Shown here: in pieces, positions 39,640 to 48,563 of the stretch
Numbering within the stretch: position 1 is the stretch's first letter
How the letters are laid out: each line of letters starts with the position of its first letter
Source of the DNA: Photobacterium aquimaris
GTDB lineage: Bacteria > Pseudomonadota > Gammaproteobacteria > Enterobacterales > Vibrionaceae
Direction: 5' to 3'
Assembly (NCBI RefSeq): GCF_002954455.1
Contig: NZ_MSCC01000001.1
Span: 184,951-248,950 of the forward strand
Length of the DNA: 64,000 nucleotides
Translations under genes and position numbers: made by a program
The notes under the pieces: model-generated
What the model saw: only the letters and a program-made list of their open reading frames with translations
Told to the model about the DNA's origin: nothing
The model's database searches: none

Positions 39640-40428
39640 ATGACAGTAATGAATTTTGCAGCCTATGCCGCTGCTGCAACAACTACTAACTTAGATCAAC
39701 GCGATGCTTTAGCTGTGCGCAATGCTTTTCTAAAATATGATTTAGATGAGCAAGCACAATTATTAGCAAAAATGGCCTTACCCGAAGCATTAGTCATGCT
39801 TCATGAATGCCCTTTACGCCATGTTCAATTATTACTTGATCGTCTTGATGAACGTAAAGAAGACGTTAAAGTGCGACAATTGGCTAATGGATTAGGGTTG
39901 ATTTGTTCTGAAGTTGAACCTGTAGGGCATTATTTACAAAATAGTGTATTTAGTCACGTGCGTGAACGCATTGGTTGGATTGTTGGTTTAGCTTTAATGG
40001 GCATTATTTCAGGTTTAATTATCTCTCATTATGAAGACACATTAAGCCAATTAGTGTTACTTGCGATTTATATGCCTGTGATAGCTGCTGCTGGTGGTAA
40101 TACAGGTTCGCAAGCAGCGACGCTTGTTGTACGTGCATTAGCGATGGAGGAAATACGATCTCGAGATTGGATGGCGGTCTTATGGAAAGAATTTCGTGTT
40201 TCATTAGTGATTGCGTTTGGACTAGCGGCTGTGATCGTTGGTCGAGTGGTATTCTTTAGTGGTCATGTGGTATCAACCAGTGCTGGGGGATTATTGCCAT
40301 TAATTGCGCGCGCATTTAACCTAGATCCTGCAGTGCTTGTAAGCCCCGTATTAGCTTCAATGGTTGATATTACAGGGATGGTTATTTATTTTAACACCAT
40401 TAATTGGATCCTTGGGTTAGGCCATTAA
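39640..40428 (+). CDS. Short MgtE-family divalent cation transporter
   Basis: 262-residue protein. A short cytoplasmic N-terminal part (about 1-110; QRDALAVRNAFLKYDLDEQAQLL) has no CBS pair. The MgtE membrane domain follows, with the ion-pathway signature IAAAGGNTGSQAATLVVRAL and the last-helix motif SPVLASMVDITGMVIYF. Four convincing membrane helices are seen, whereas MgtE has five; the link between the helix ending RVVFF and the GGLLPLIARAF segment looks about 20 residues short. ATGs at 39640 and 39649 are both possible starts; GGGAA lies about 9 nt before the first. A TTG at 39493 would translate across the leader hairpin and is rejected. Mg2+ as substrate is inferred from family. Confidence 0.75.
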   Translation: MTVMNFAAYAAAATTTNLDQRDALAVRNAFLKYDLDEQAQLLAKMALPEALVMLHECPLRHVQLLLDRLDERKEDVKVRQLANGLGLICSEVEPVGHYLQNSVFSHVRERIGWIVGLALMGIISGLIISHYEDTLSQLVLLAIYMPVIAAAGGNTGSQAATLVVRALAMEEIRSRDWMAVLWKEFRVSLVIAFGLAAVIVGRVVFFSGHVVSTSAGGLLPLIARAFNLDPAVLVSPVLASMVDITGMVIYFNTINWILGLGH

Positions 40429-40489
40429 TTATGATGGTTATGGCGTATTAGTTAACCGTTAATTATGGTAATTGTGATTAACTGTTTTA

Positions 40490-40547
40490 AAAAAGCCCTG
40501 TTTATTGATGAATGTTTTTAAGATTATCATCGATAAATAGGGCTTTT
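40490..40547. terminator. Bidirectional terminator between mgtE-like gene and dacB
   Basis: Long imperfect inverted repeat: AAAAGCCCT..TTTAT..GATGA against TCATC..ATAAA..AGGGCTTTT, with A/T runs at both ends. Serves both convergent genes. Confidence 0.8.
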
Positions 40548-40576
40548 AGATGTTGCTAACGAATATTGTCAGTCAA

Positions 40577-41998
40577 TCAGTAATTATTATATAGCGACGT
40601 ATAATATTGCTTTTCAAACTGATTGATTGGCGGTAACGGACTCGCCTTTAATTCGGCATCTGTTGGGTAATAGTTAGTTACCAGCTGTACAAATAATAGT
40701 GGCTCACCAGATTTAGTTTTAATAATACCAGCAAGATTATAAGTGCCAAATAATGAGCCTGTTTTGGCAATAATATTATTTTTTAACGGCGCAGTTTGAA
40801 CACTTTTACGGTATTGAAGAGTGCCACTTTTACCTGCAACGGGTAAATCGGTGATTAATCCTAGTTTCGGGTGCTGGTAAATGTAAGTAAGCACTTCCAT
40901 TAAATCATGGGTGTTTAAGCGGTTATTACGCGAAAGGCCTGAACCATCAACCATAATAGTGTTAGATAAATCAATATTGGCTTTTTGTTTTAGGATCGCT
41001 TTAATAGCGGCGACACCATTGGCATAATTACCCGCTTGATTAAAGTATTTAGCGCCGATGGTTTTAGCAAGGTTATCGGCAAATAAATTATCAGAACGTT
41101 TAAGCATGATATACAGCAGTGTCGTTAATGGCGCAGACTGATGGGTTGCAATGATCTTACCGCTGATGGTGTCATTACGTAAAATTTTACCGTCTAAATT
41201 GATCCCTGCTTGTTTTAATTCACGCTTAATAATAGCTGTTGTATATAGCGTGGTATTTTGTACCGCAAATCGCAGCGCGAGTGGATCTTTTTTAGGTTGA
41301 ATACAGCCTGTGATGTGGTAGTTATTATTATCATTGGCTTGCAGTGATAGCTCACAGTGGTGTTCTTTTTGCTGTGTTTTGGTGACCACAATTGCATCAT
41401 TGGTAGCAGTAATTGGCTGGTGGCTAGGAATATGTAGCCGTGTTTTAGCACCAAAAGCCATGTTTGAATATAACGCCCCTTCAAAACAGTTATGCTCCAA
41501 AGTAATGCTACTTGATGGCGCACTGTAGCACTGAGTCAGCATATCCCACGGTGAGCCTACCGCATGTTCAAATCCGGTAAAGTGACCACCATTAAGATAA
41601 AGATTACCTTTAATTGTACTAACACCTTGTTGCTTGAGTTGGCGTAACAAGTTGGCAATATCACTGCTTTTTAGGGTTGGATCACCATTAAAATTTAAAA
41701 TAACATTATTGCCTTGAGTCTCAAGGTTAGTACTAAAACGGAAATCATTACCTAAATATAATTTAGCCGCAAGTGCGGTTAATAACTTTTGAGTACTAGC
41801 TGGTGCTTGGAGATGGCTGGCTTGGTGTTGGTAAATGATTTTGTTGGTTGCAGGGTTAACAACCAGTAGTGAGGCATCACTACCTGTCGGTAATTGCTTG
41901 AGGGCTTGCTGAGGCGCAAACGCTGCAAGTGATGGCATGCTTGTTAGCAGCAAGGCAGAACAAATAAGTCTTTTAAGCATCTTTAGGAATATTGGCAT
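40577..41998 (-). CDS. dacB: D-alanyl-D-alanine carboxypeptidase/endopeptidase DacB (PBP4)
   Basis: Periplasmic class C low-molecular-mass PBP that trims and cleaves peptidoglycan crosslinks. The 473-residue precursor has a signal peptide (about residues 1-26, ending SLAA). Active-site motifs are SxxK (S68-T-Q-K71), SxN (GSGLSRNN) and KTG-like motifs in the C-terminal part (AKTGSLFGTYNLAG). A large insert domain lies between the first two motifs, as in PBP4. The start could also be the ATG at 41980 (MLKRLICSALLL), which gives a tighter signal peptide. dacB-ompU-greA neighbours follow Vibrio order. Confidence 0.95.
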   Translation of the reverse strand: MPIFLKMLKRLICSALLLTSMPSLAAFAPQQALKQLPTGSDASLLVVNPATNKIIYQHQASHLQAPASTQKLLTALAAKLYLGNDFRFSTNLETQGNNVILNFNGDPTLKSSDIANLLRQLKQQGVSTIKGNLYLNGGHFTGFEHAVGSPWDMLTQCYSAPSSSITLEHNCFEGALYSNMAFGAKTRLHIPSHQPITATNDAIVVTKTQQKEHHCELSLQANDNNNYHITGCIQPKKDPLALRFAVQNTTLYTTAIIKRELKQAGINLDGKILRNDTISGKIIATHQSAPLTTLLYIMLKRSDNLFADNLAKTIGAKYFNQAGNYANGVAAIKAILKQKANIDLSNTIMVDGSGLSRNNRLNTHDLMEVLTYIYQHPKLGLITDLPVAGKSGTLQYRKSVQTAPLKNNIIAKTGSLFGTYNLAGIIKTKSGEPLLFVQLVTNYYPTDAELKASPLPPINQFEKQYYTSLYNNY

Positions 41999-42092
41999 AA
42001 ATAAAATGAATCATAATCATAGCTTTTTTAACACTGTTAGTAAAAAAAGCCGTTTGATATCGTTATCACCAATAATGTGTTAGCTAAGATAG

Positions 42093-42121
42093 CAAAAAGC
42101 GCCGACCGAGGCCGACGCTTT
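42093..42121 (-). terminator. Terminator after ompU
   Basis: On the minus strand a 12-bp stem with two G-U pairs is followed by a T-run; placed 25 bp after the porin stop. Confidence 0.82.
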
Positions 42122-42145
42122 GTAGTACGCTTTTAATCGTTTGGA

Positions 42146-43210
42146 TTAGAAGTCGTAACGTGCACCAAGAACAACTTGGTCAGATGCTGCAACTTTACCT
42201 ACTTTGTTCTTATCAAGCATGTTGAATGTGTAAGAAGCGTAAGTACGGAAGTTGCTGTTGAAGTAGTAAGTACCGTCAACAGATAGTTGGTTTGCTAACT
42301 CATCGTAAGCACCGCTAGTGTTACGCTCGTCTTTCATGAAGCCGTAAGTAGTAGTAAATACGGCTTTACCCATAGTGTAAGCGGCTGCGAATTCGTAACC
42401 TTGAGAATCTGTTACGTCGCCATTCACTAGGTTAGTTGCATCACGGTGACCGTACTTGTATAGACCACCGAAGTATAGATCGCCCATAGTGTAAGATGCT
42501 ACAGCAAATGTTTGCTTAGATGTTTGGTTTACTGGGTTGTTGATTGCAGTTTGATCTTTCTGCTGCGCGTAACCAGCACCAAGAGCAAGGCCTGTATCTG
42601 CTACATTGTATTTAACCGCAGTTGAGAAACCATTCTGGTTTGTTTTCTGACCAGTTTTTTCGTTGTAAGCCGCGCCATCAAATACGTAGTTCGCTTTGAA
42701 AGTTAGGTTATTAAATGTACCTGAGTAAGCTAGGTTATTTGTAGTACGGTCAGATACAGCTAGCTTAGAACCACCAACAACAGAACCTGCGTATGCCATG
42801 ATATCAGTGAAATCAGTGATCATACCTAGAGAGCCGTCAGCCTTACCGTAAACGATTTGGCCGTACTTATCGCTGTTTACACCCGCATAGATGTAACGGT
42901 TTTCATCGTTAGCGTTATCAGCTTTGAATTCACGCTCAAAGTAACCAATACCTTGTACGCCGTCAGCGATTTGTGTTTTAGCATCAATGTTTACACGTAC
43001 ACGTGAAATGTCAGTTACATCGTTGCTTGTGTGTTGCTTTAGAACGTCAGTAACTTGGTCGTTTGTTGCGTTCTCAGAAGAAAGTGCGCGAGCTTCTACA
43101 CGGCCGCCGATAGCTAGGCTAGAAGTGTCATCTGAGTAAACTGTTGCTGCTGATGCTGCGCCAGAGAAAGTCGCTGCTGCTACTGCTAGAGCAATTAGGT
43201 TCTTGTTCAT
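42146..43210 (-). CDS. ompU: OmpU-type general outer-membrane porin
   Basis: 354-residue trimeric beta-barrel porin precursor. Signal peptide about residues 1-21 (MNKNLIALAVAAATFSGAASA). Typical porin strands alternate polar and hydrophobic residues, with GRVEARAL, YIYAGVNSDKYGQIVYGKADG and TDFTDIMAYAG; the last matches Vibrio OmpU. It ends in the outer-membrane signal Tyr-Asp-Phe with terminal Phe (VVLGARYDF). Position between dacB and greA matches V. cholerae ompU. Codon use is highly biased, as for an abundant protein. A ribosome-binding site AAAGGA lies 7 nt before the ATG. ToxR control is known in Vibrio, but I could not identify its site here. Confidence 0.88.
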   Translation of the reverse strand: MNKNLIALAVAAATFSGAASAATVYSDDTSSLAIGGRVEARALSSENATNDQVTDVLKQHTSNDVTDISRVRVNIDAKTQIADGVQGIGYFEREFKADNANDENRYIYAGVNSDKYGQIVYGKADGSLGMITDFTDIMAYAGSVVGGSKLAVSDRTTNNLAYSGTFNNLTFKANYVFDGAAYNEKTGQKTNQNGFSTAVKYNVADTGLALGAGYAQQKDQTAINNPVNQTSKQTFAVASYTMGDLYFGGLYKYGHRDATNLVNGDVTDSQGYEFAAAYTMGKAVFTTTYGFMKDERNTSGAYDELANQLSVDGTYYFNSNFRTYASYTFNMLDKNKVGKVAASDQVVLGARYDF

Positions 43211-43814
43211 TACCGAATCCTTTATATGATTTTTTTATAGGTTGCATTTTGATGCCAAATGCTATGGCGTTCTTTTTACTTGTGTCATTGGTAATATGTT
43301 AGTAAAAAAAACTGAAAAATAGTTTAAATAAGTGGTTTTTAGTTTTTATGGTACTTATCGTGTTTTTTATCAGTGTGTTAGCTAAATAAGTAAAAGTTCT
43401 AATTATTTTTTGAATTTTAGTTCTATTTAGAAAATATTGTTTTTTTTATATTTAAAAAGGACATTTTTATTTGTAAGAGTGTGATTTAGCGCGCTTTTTG
43501 ATATGGCTTAGATTGTAACGTTTTTTATGTTGTTAGCGCCAATATCACAATAGTAAGTGCTGACATTAAAGCGTGTTTGATCTTTGGTGGCTATTAATCG
43601 CGACACGGATGTTTTTAGGACTGCGGTGAAATAAAAGAATTAGCATAAAAATGACAGTTAAATACGGATTATCATTTATCAATGATGATCTCTGAGTCAT
43701 CTTTGTTTAAAATAAACCAAATCATTTTTTATTCTGTCGGGCTAGCCATGGGCTAGACTGGCGCTATTTACCTGAAATTGGCGAGCGCTATCAGGTTACA
43801 GAGGCTATTTATTT
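43211..43814. other. Divergent regulatory region ompU/greA
   Basis: About 600 bp, very AT-rich on the ompU side (about 43290-43480), without a credible gene. Just before greA, ACCTGA (43770-43775) pairs with TCAGGT (43791-43796), forming a leader hairpin about 18 bp before the ATG. The ompU promoter and any ToxR/OmpR operator must lie in the AT-rich part. Confidence 0.5.
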
Positions 43815-44288
43815 ATGGAAAAAGTACCAATGACTGTTCGCGGCGAACAAAAGCTGCTCAAGGAACTTGAGGTATTATTAAAGCGTCGTCCGCTTATTTC
43901 TCAAGCGATTGCTGAAGCACGTGAACTTGGTGACTTAAAAGAAAATGCTGAGTACCACGCTGCACGTGAAGAGCAGGGTATTTGTGAAGCACAAATTCGT
44001 GATATTGAATATAAATTATCAGTTGCCCAAGTTATTGATGTAACAACATTAGCAAACACAGGTAAAGTTATTTTTGGTACCACTATTAAACTGTTAGATT
44101 TAGATAGTGATAAAGAAATGAATTATTGCATCGTCGGTGATGACGAAGCAGATATTAAGCAAAATTTAATTTCAGTTAACTCACCGATTGCACGTGGTTT
44201 AATTGGTAAGCTAGTTGGTGACGAAGTTCAAATTACAACACCTGGCGGCTTAAAAGAATTTGAAATCATGGATGTACAATACATTTAA
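43815..44288 (+). CDS. greA: Transcription elongation factor GreA
   Basis: Stimulates cleavage of backtracked RNA by RNA polymerase. The 157-residue protein has the N-terminal coiled-coil with its acidic tip ([17 protein letters not shown]) and a C-terminal FKBP-like domain ([36 protein letters not shown]). That is GreA, not GreB. The ATG at 43815 gives the family N-terminus ([11 protein letters not shown]). A leader hairpin precedes it; E. coli greA also has a regulatory leader. Confidence 0.97.
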   Translation: MEKVPMTVRGEQKLLKELEVLLKRRPLISQAIAEARELGDLKENAEYHAAREEQGICEAQIRDIEYKLSVAQVIDVTTLANTGKVIFGTTIKLLDLDSDKEMNYCIVGDDEADIKQNLISVNSPIARGLIGKLVGDEVQITTPGGLKEFEIMDVQYI

Positions 44289-44408
44289 TATTTAATTGCT
44301 GTTTGTTGTTCGTAAAAATTTAGACTATGTTTGACAAATAAGCGTTAACTTATTAATTACGGTAAGGTTTGTCGTTAACAAAATATGTTTATTGCTAACG
44401 ACGAATAT

Positions 44409-44436
44409 AAAAAAGGCCGCTAGGCGGCCTTTTTTA
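44409..44436. terminator. Bidirectional terminator greA/yhbY
   Basis: Perfect inverted repeat of 12 bp (A6-GGCCGC / GCGGCC-T6) with a 3-nt loop between convergent genes; its right edge touches the yhbY stop. Confidence 0.93.
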
Positions 44437-44730
44437 TTTACGAGGAAGTTCGATTTTACGATCTTCTGTTTGACGGTAAAGCACTAATGTTTTACCAATC
44501 ACCTGTACTTTTTCAGCTTTAGTTTCGCGAATAATAGCGTCGACGATTAATAATTTAGTTTCACGATCTTCAGAAGCCACTTTTACTTTAATAAGCTCAT
44601 GGTGGTTTAGGGCTAAATCGATTTCGGCTAATACTGCTTCAGTTAGGCCGTTGGCACCCATAAGAACAACAGGTTTTAGGTTGTGAGCAAGGCCTTTTAA
44701 GAACTGCTTTTGTTTTGTGCTTAGATTCAT
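44434..44730 (-). CDS. yhbY: CRM-domain ribosome assembly RNA-binding protein YhbY
   Basis: 98-residue single CRM (KH-like) domain protein associated with pre-50S particles. It shows the GxxG-type loop and typical segments KQFLKGLAHNLKPVVLMGANGLTEAVLAEID and VQVIGKTLVLYRQ. It is divergent from rlmE-ftsH and convergent with greA, the same arrangement as in E. coli. Confidence 0.95.
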   Translation of the reverse strand: MNLSTKQKQFLKGLAHNLKPVVLMGANGLTEAVLAEIDLALNHHELIKVKVASEDRETKLLIVDAIIRETKAEKVQVIGKTLVLYRQTEDRKIELPRK

Positions 44731-44942
44731 GATGACTCTATTTTTTTAGTTACAAGGGTTGAAAACGCGACATTCTACCGCCATCTAGTCTAGAAGACTA
44801 ATTTGTTTAATAGATGACAGTCGGAAAATTTACAGTGATTATGTTGCACTGCACATTTTTAGGGCGCAATCTAATGAATTAGGTGCGATAAAGTCTTTAG
44901 CCGACGTATACTTACTAAGTATGGCAACTCATTAGGTTTAGC

Positions 44943-45572
44943 ATGAGTAGAAAAAAACAATCCGCTAGCTCAGGCCGGTGGTTAAAAGAACATTTTGACG
45001 ATAAATATGTACAAGAAGCACAAAAACGGGGCTACCGTTCACGGGCTTTCTTTAAAATTGAAGAAATTCAAAATAAAGATAAATTATTAAAACCGGGCAT
45101 GACAGTGGTTGACCTTGGTGCTGCACCAGGTGGTTGGTCACAGTACGCGGCAGAAATTGTAGGTGATGAAGGACAGGTCATCGCTTGTGATATTTTGCCA
45201 ATGGATTCACTGCCGGGGGTTAGTTTCCTCCAAGGTGATTTCCGTGAAGAAGCAGTATTAGAGGCTTTATTAACACGCATTCAACCAGATATGGTTGATG
45301 TGGTAATGTCTGATATGGCTCCTAATATGAGTGGTAACCTTGCATCCGACCAACCTCGAGCTATGTATCTTGTTGAGCTTGCATTAGATATGTGTCGACA
45401 AGTGCTTGCACCGAATGGCAGTTTTGCGGTAAAAGTTTTCCAAGGTGAAGGCTTTGACCAATATTTAGCTGATATTCGTAGCATGTTTAAAGTGGTCAAA
45501 ATTCGTAAACCTGATTCCTCGCGAGATCGTTCGCGTGAAGTCTATATTGTGGCTACAGGTTACAAACTGTAG
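44943..45572 (+). CDS. rlmE: 23S rRNA 2'-O-methyltransferase RlmE (FtsJ/RrmJ)
   Basis: Heat-shock SAM-dependent enzyme that methylates U2552 of 23S rRNA. The 209-residue protein (E. coli 209) has a SAM loop [15 protein letters not shown] and the K-D-K-E tetrad: Lys in the AFFKIEEI region, Asp in SDMAPNMSG, Lys in [11 protein letters not shown] and Glu in [10 protein letters not shown]. It is followed by ftsH 40 bp later, the conserved rlmE-ftsH pair. Confidence 0.97.
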   Translation: MSRKKQSASSGRWLKEHFDDKYVQEAQKRGYRSRAFFKIEEIQNKDKLLKPGMTVVDLGAAPGGWSQYAAEIVGDEGQVIACDILPMDSLPGVSFLQGDFREEAVLEALLTRIQPDMVDVVMSDMAPNMSGNLASDQPRAMYLVELALDMCRQVLAPNGSFAVKVFQGEGFDQYLADIRSMFKVVKIRKPDSSRDRSREVYIVATGYKL

Positions 45573-45612
45573 TAATCTACATTCATCTTTTAGTTATCGC
45601 GAGGTTAACACC

Positions 45613-47565
45613 TTGAGTGACATGGCAAAAAACTTGATTTTATGGCTGGTCATTGCTGTTGTTCTTATGTCTGTATTCCAGAGTTTTGGAACCAATAGTA
45701 ATAGTACCAAAGGCCAAGTCGATTATACGACATTTGTCCGTCAAATCGGTCAGGATCAGATAAAGGAAGTACGATTCAATGATCGTCAAATCACTGTAAC
45801 CAAACGTGATAATGCGAGCTATGTAACATACTTACCTGTCGCAAATGATCCAAAACTGTTAGACGATCTTATTAACGCAAACGTAGCAGTTGCGGGTACA
45901 CCACCAGAAGAACCAAGCCTTTTAGCTTCAATCTTCATCTCGTGGTTCCCTATGCTATTGCTTATTGGTGTTTGGATTTTCTTTATGCGTCAGATGCAGG
46001 GCGGTGGTGGCAAAGGTGCCATGTCGTTCGGCAAATCTAAAGCACGCATGATGGGTGAAGACCAAATCAAAACAACCTTTGCTGATGTAGCTGGTTGTGA
46101 CGAAGCTAAAGAAGACGTTAAAGAACTGGTTGATTACTTACGTGATCCAAGCCGTTTCCAAAAACTAGGCGGTAAAATCCCAACAGGTGTGTTGATGGTT
46201 GGTCCTCCTGGTACTGGTAAAACATTACTAGCAAAAGCTATTGCTGGTGAAGCGAAAGTACCGTTCTTTACTATCTCTGGTTCTGACTTTGTTGAAATGT
46301 TTGTCGGTGTGGGTGCATCCCGTGTCCGTGACATGTTTGAACAAGCGAAGAAAGCAGCGCCTTGTATTATCTTTATCGATGAAATCGATGCAGTAGGTCG
46401 TCAACGTGGTGCTGGTGTTGGTGGTGGTCACGATGAGCGTGAGCAAACACTGAACCAGATGCTGGTTGAAATGGATGGTTTTGAGGGTAATGAAGGTATT
46501 ATCGTTATTGCCGCAACCAACCGTCCTGATGTTCTGGATCCTGCATTACTTCGTCCTGGTCGTTTTGACCGCCAAGTTGTAGTTGGTCTTCCGGATGTAC
46601 GTGGTCGTGAACAGATTCTTAAAGTTCATATGCGTAAAGTGCCGCTAGACGGTGATGTTAATCCATCATTGATTGCTCGTGGTACACCAGGTTTCTCTGG
46701 TGCTGATCTTGCAAACCTTGTTAACGAAGCTGCATTATTCGCCGCTCGTGGTGAGAAACGCACTGTTTCAATGGTTGAATTTGAACTAGCAAAAGACAAA
46801 ATCATGATGGGCGCTGAGCGTAAATCAATGGTGATGTCTGAAGATCAGAAAGCATCAACTGCATACCACGAAGCAGGTCACGCAATTATTGGTCGTTTAG
46901 TACCGGATCACGATCCAGTGTACAAAGTATCAATTATTCCACGTGGTCGTGCATTAGGTGTGACAATGTACTTACCAGAGCAAGATCGTGTAAGTCATTC
47001 TCGTGAATTCTTAGAATCAATGATTTCAAGTCTTTACGGTGGTCGTTTGGCTGAAGAGCTTATCTATGGTCGTGAGAAAGTATCTACTGGTGCTTCAAAC
47101 GATATCGAACGCGCAACTGATATTGCACGTAAGATGGTGACGCAGTGGGGCTTCTCTGACAAGTTAGGGCCGTTACTATATGCAGAAGACGAAGGTGAAG
47201 TATTCCTTGGTCGTTCAGTAACACAAAGTAAGCATATGTCTGATGACACTGCGAAGCTGATTGATACTGAAGTTCGTATTCTGATTGACCGTAATTACCA
47301 GCGCGCACGTCAAATTTTGGTTGATAATATGGATATCATGCATGCAATGAAAGATGCATTGATGAAGTATGAAACCATTGATGCGGGTCAGATTGATGAC
47401 CTAATGGAACGTAAGGCTGTGATTCGCGCACCAAAAGGTTGGGCTGATGACGGTGATACAATCCATAATGCACCTGAAACAGAGCTAGCACCTGATGAGC
47501 CTGTAGGCGATGGTATCGATGCATTATCTGAAAAAGATGATACAGATACTAAACCACAAGCCTAA
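45613..47565 (+). CDS. ftsH: ATP-dependent zinc metalloprotease FtsH
   Basis: Membrane-anchored AAA protease that degrades sigma-32, LpxC and misassembled membrane proteins. About 650 residues: TM1 (about 8-25), a periplasmic domain, TM2 ([16 protein letters not shown]), Walker A GPPGTGKT, Walker B IIFIDEID, the arginine-finger region RPGRFDRQ, and zinc motif HEAGH. The start chosen is TTG 45613, which has GAGG 8 nt upstream; the ATG at 45622 (MAKNLIL) is 17 nt away and is the E. coli annotated start. The C-terminal tail is acidic and differs from E. coli. A terminator follows. Confidence 0.97.
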   Translation: MSDMAKNLILWLVIAVVLMSVFQSFGTNSNSTKGQVDYTTFVRQIGQDQIKEVRFNDRQITVTKRDNASYVTYLPVANDPKLLDDLINANVAVAGTPPEEPSLLASIFISWFPMLLLIGVWIFFMRQMQGGGGKGAMSFGKSKARMMGEDQIKTTFADVAGCDEAKEDVKELVDYLRDPSRFQKLGGKIPTGVLMVGPPGTGKTLLAKAIAGEAKVPFFTISGSDFVEMFVGVGASRVRDMFEQAKKAAPCIIFIDEIDAVGRQRGAGVGGGHDEREQTLNQMLVEMDGFEGNEGIIVIAATNRPDVLDPALLRPGRFDRQVVVGLPDVRGREQILKVHMRKVPLDGDVNPSLIARGTPGFSGADLANLVNEAALFAARGEKRTVSMVEFELAKDKIMMGAERKSMVMSEDQKASTAYHEAGHAIIGRLVPDHDPVYKVSIIPRGRALGVTMYLPEQDRVSHSREFLESMISSLYGGRLAEELIYGREKVSTGASNDIERATDIARKMVTQWGFSDKLGPLLYAEDEGEVFLGRSVTQSKHMSDDTAKLIDTEVRILIDRNYQRARQILVDNMDIMHAMKDALMKYETIDAGQIDDLMERKAVIRAPKGWADDGDTIHNAPETELAPDEPVGDGIDALSEKDDTDTKPQA

Positions 47566-47580
47566 TTGCTAAGTGAATAG

Positions 47581-47610
47581 AAAACCCTGACTTAGGTCGG
47601 GGTTTTTTTT
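47581..47610 (+). terminator. Terminator after ftsH
   Basis: Stem AACCCtGAC/GTCgGGGTT with ttag loop and T8, located just before folP. Confidence 0.87.
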
Positions 47611-47633
47611 ATGGAAATTTCCGGAGTCATAAC

Positions 47634-48467
47634 ATGATGTTAATCAGTAAAACTAAGACGCTTGATCTGACAACACCTCAAGTGATGGGGATTGTTAATA
47701 TAACCCCCGATTCATTTTCTGATGGCGGTAAATATAATCAATTAGATAGTGCGCTCCATCATGTCAAATCTATGGTTGAAGCAGGTACAGCTATCATTGA
47801 TATAGGTGGTGAGTCGACGCGTCCAGGTGCTGCCGATGTAAGTATTGAACAAGAACTTGCACGTGTTATTCCGGTAATAGAAGCGATTAGACAACGATTT
47901 GATTGTTGGATTTCAATTGATACCAGTAAAGCGCAGGTAATGACTGAGGCGGTAAATGCAGGGGCTGATTTAATTAATGATGTACGTGCATTACAAGAAC
48001 CAGGAGCAATAGTTGCTGCGGCCAAAGCAAATGTTCCTATATGCTTGATGCATATGCAAGGTCAACCGCGTACAATGCAAGCTGATCCTAATTATGTTGA
48101 CTTGATCACAGATGTAAATCATTTTTTTCACCAGCGTATTCAAGCTTGTGAGAAACAAGGCATTAGCCGCCAACAACTGGTATTAGATCCCGGCTTTGGT
48201 TTTGGTAAAACAATGGCACATAATTATCAATTATTAGCTCAATTTGAACAATTTCATCAGTTTGGTTTACCGTTATTAGCGGGAATGTCACGCAAATCAA
48301 TGGTTTCGAAATTATTAGATAAACCAGCCGTTGATTGCTTAGCCGGTAGTTTAGCTTGTGCAACTGTGGCTGCAATGAAAGGCGCACAAATAATTCGAGT
48401 TCATGACGTACAAGAGACAATTGATGTTATGAAAGTCTGTAATATAGTGATGAATTATTCCAAATAA
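47634..48467 (+). CDS. folP: Dihydropteroate synthase FolP
   Basis: Condenses p-aminobenzoate with dihydropterin pyrophosphate in folate synthesis; target of sulfonamides. TIM-barrel signatures: MGIVNITPDSFSDGG, DIGGESTRPGA, SIDTSKA, NDVRAL, LMHMQGQPRTM, LDPGFGFGKT, GMSRKSM and IIRVHDV. 277 residues (E. coli 282). GGAG lies 7 nt before the first of two ATGs. It sits between ftsH and glmM as in E. coli. Confidence 0.97.
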   Translation: MMLISKTKTLDLTTPQVMGIVNITPDSFSDGGKYNQLDSALHHVKSMVEAGTAIIDIGGESTRPGAADVSIEQELARVIPVIEAIRQRFDCWISIDTSKAQVMTEAVNAGADLINDVRALQEPGAIVAAAKANVPICLMHMQGQPRTMQADPNYVDLITDVNHFFHQRIQACEKQGISRQQLVLDPGFGFGKTMAHNYQLLAQFEQFHQFGLPLLAGMSRKSMVSKLLDKPAVDCLAGSLACATVAAMKGAQIIRVHDVQETIDVMKVCNIVMNYSK

Positions 48468-48563
48468 TGCAGATATAACCTTATTTCAGTGAATGATTGT
48501 AATGAAAAGCACAACGCTAATTACAATCAATATACTTATAAAAAAGAAAGCTAGGAGTGTAAA

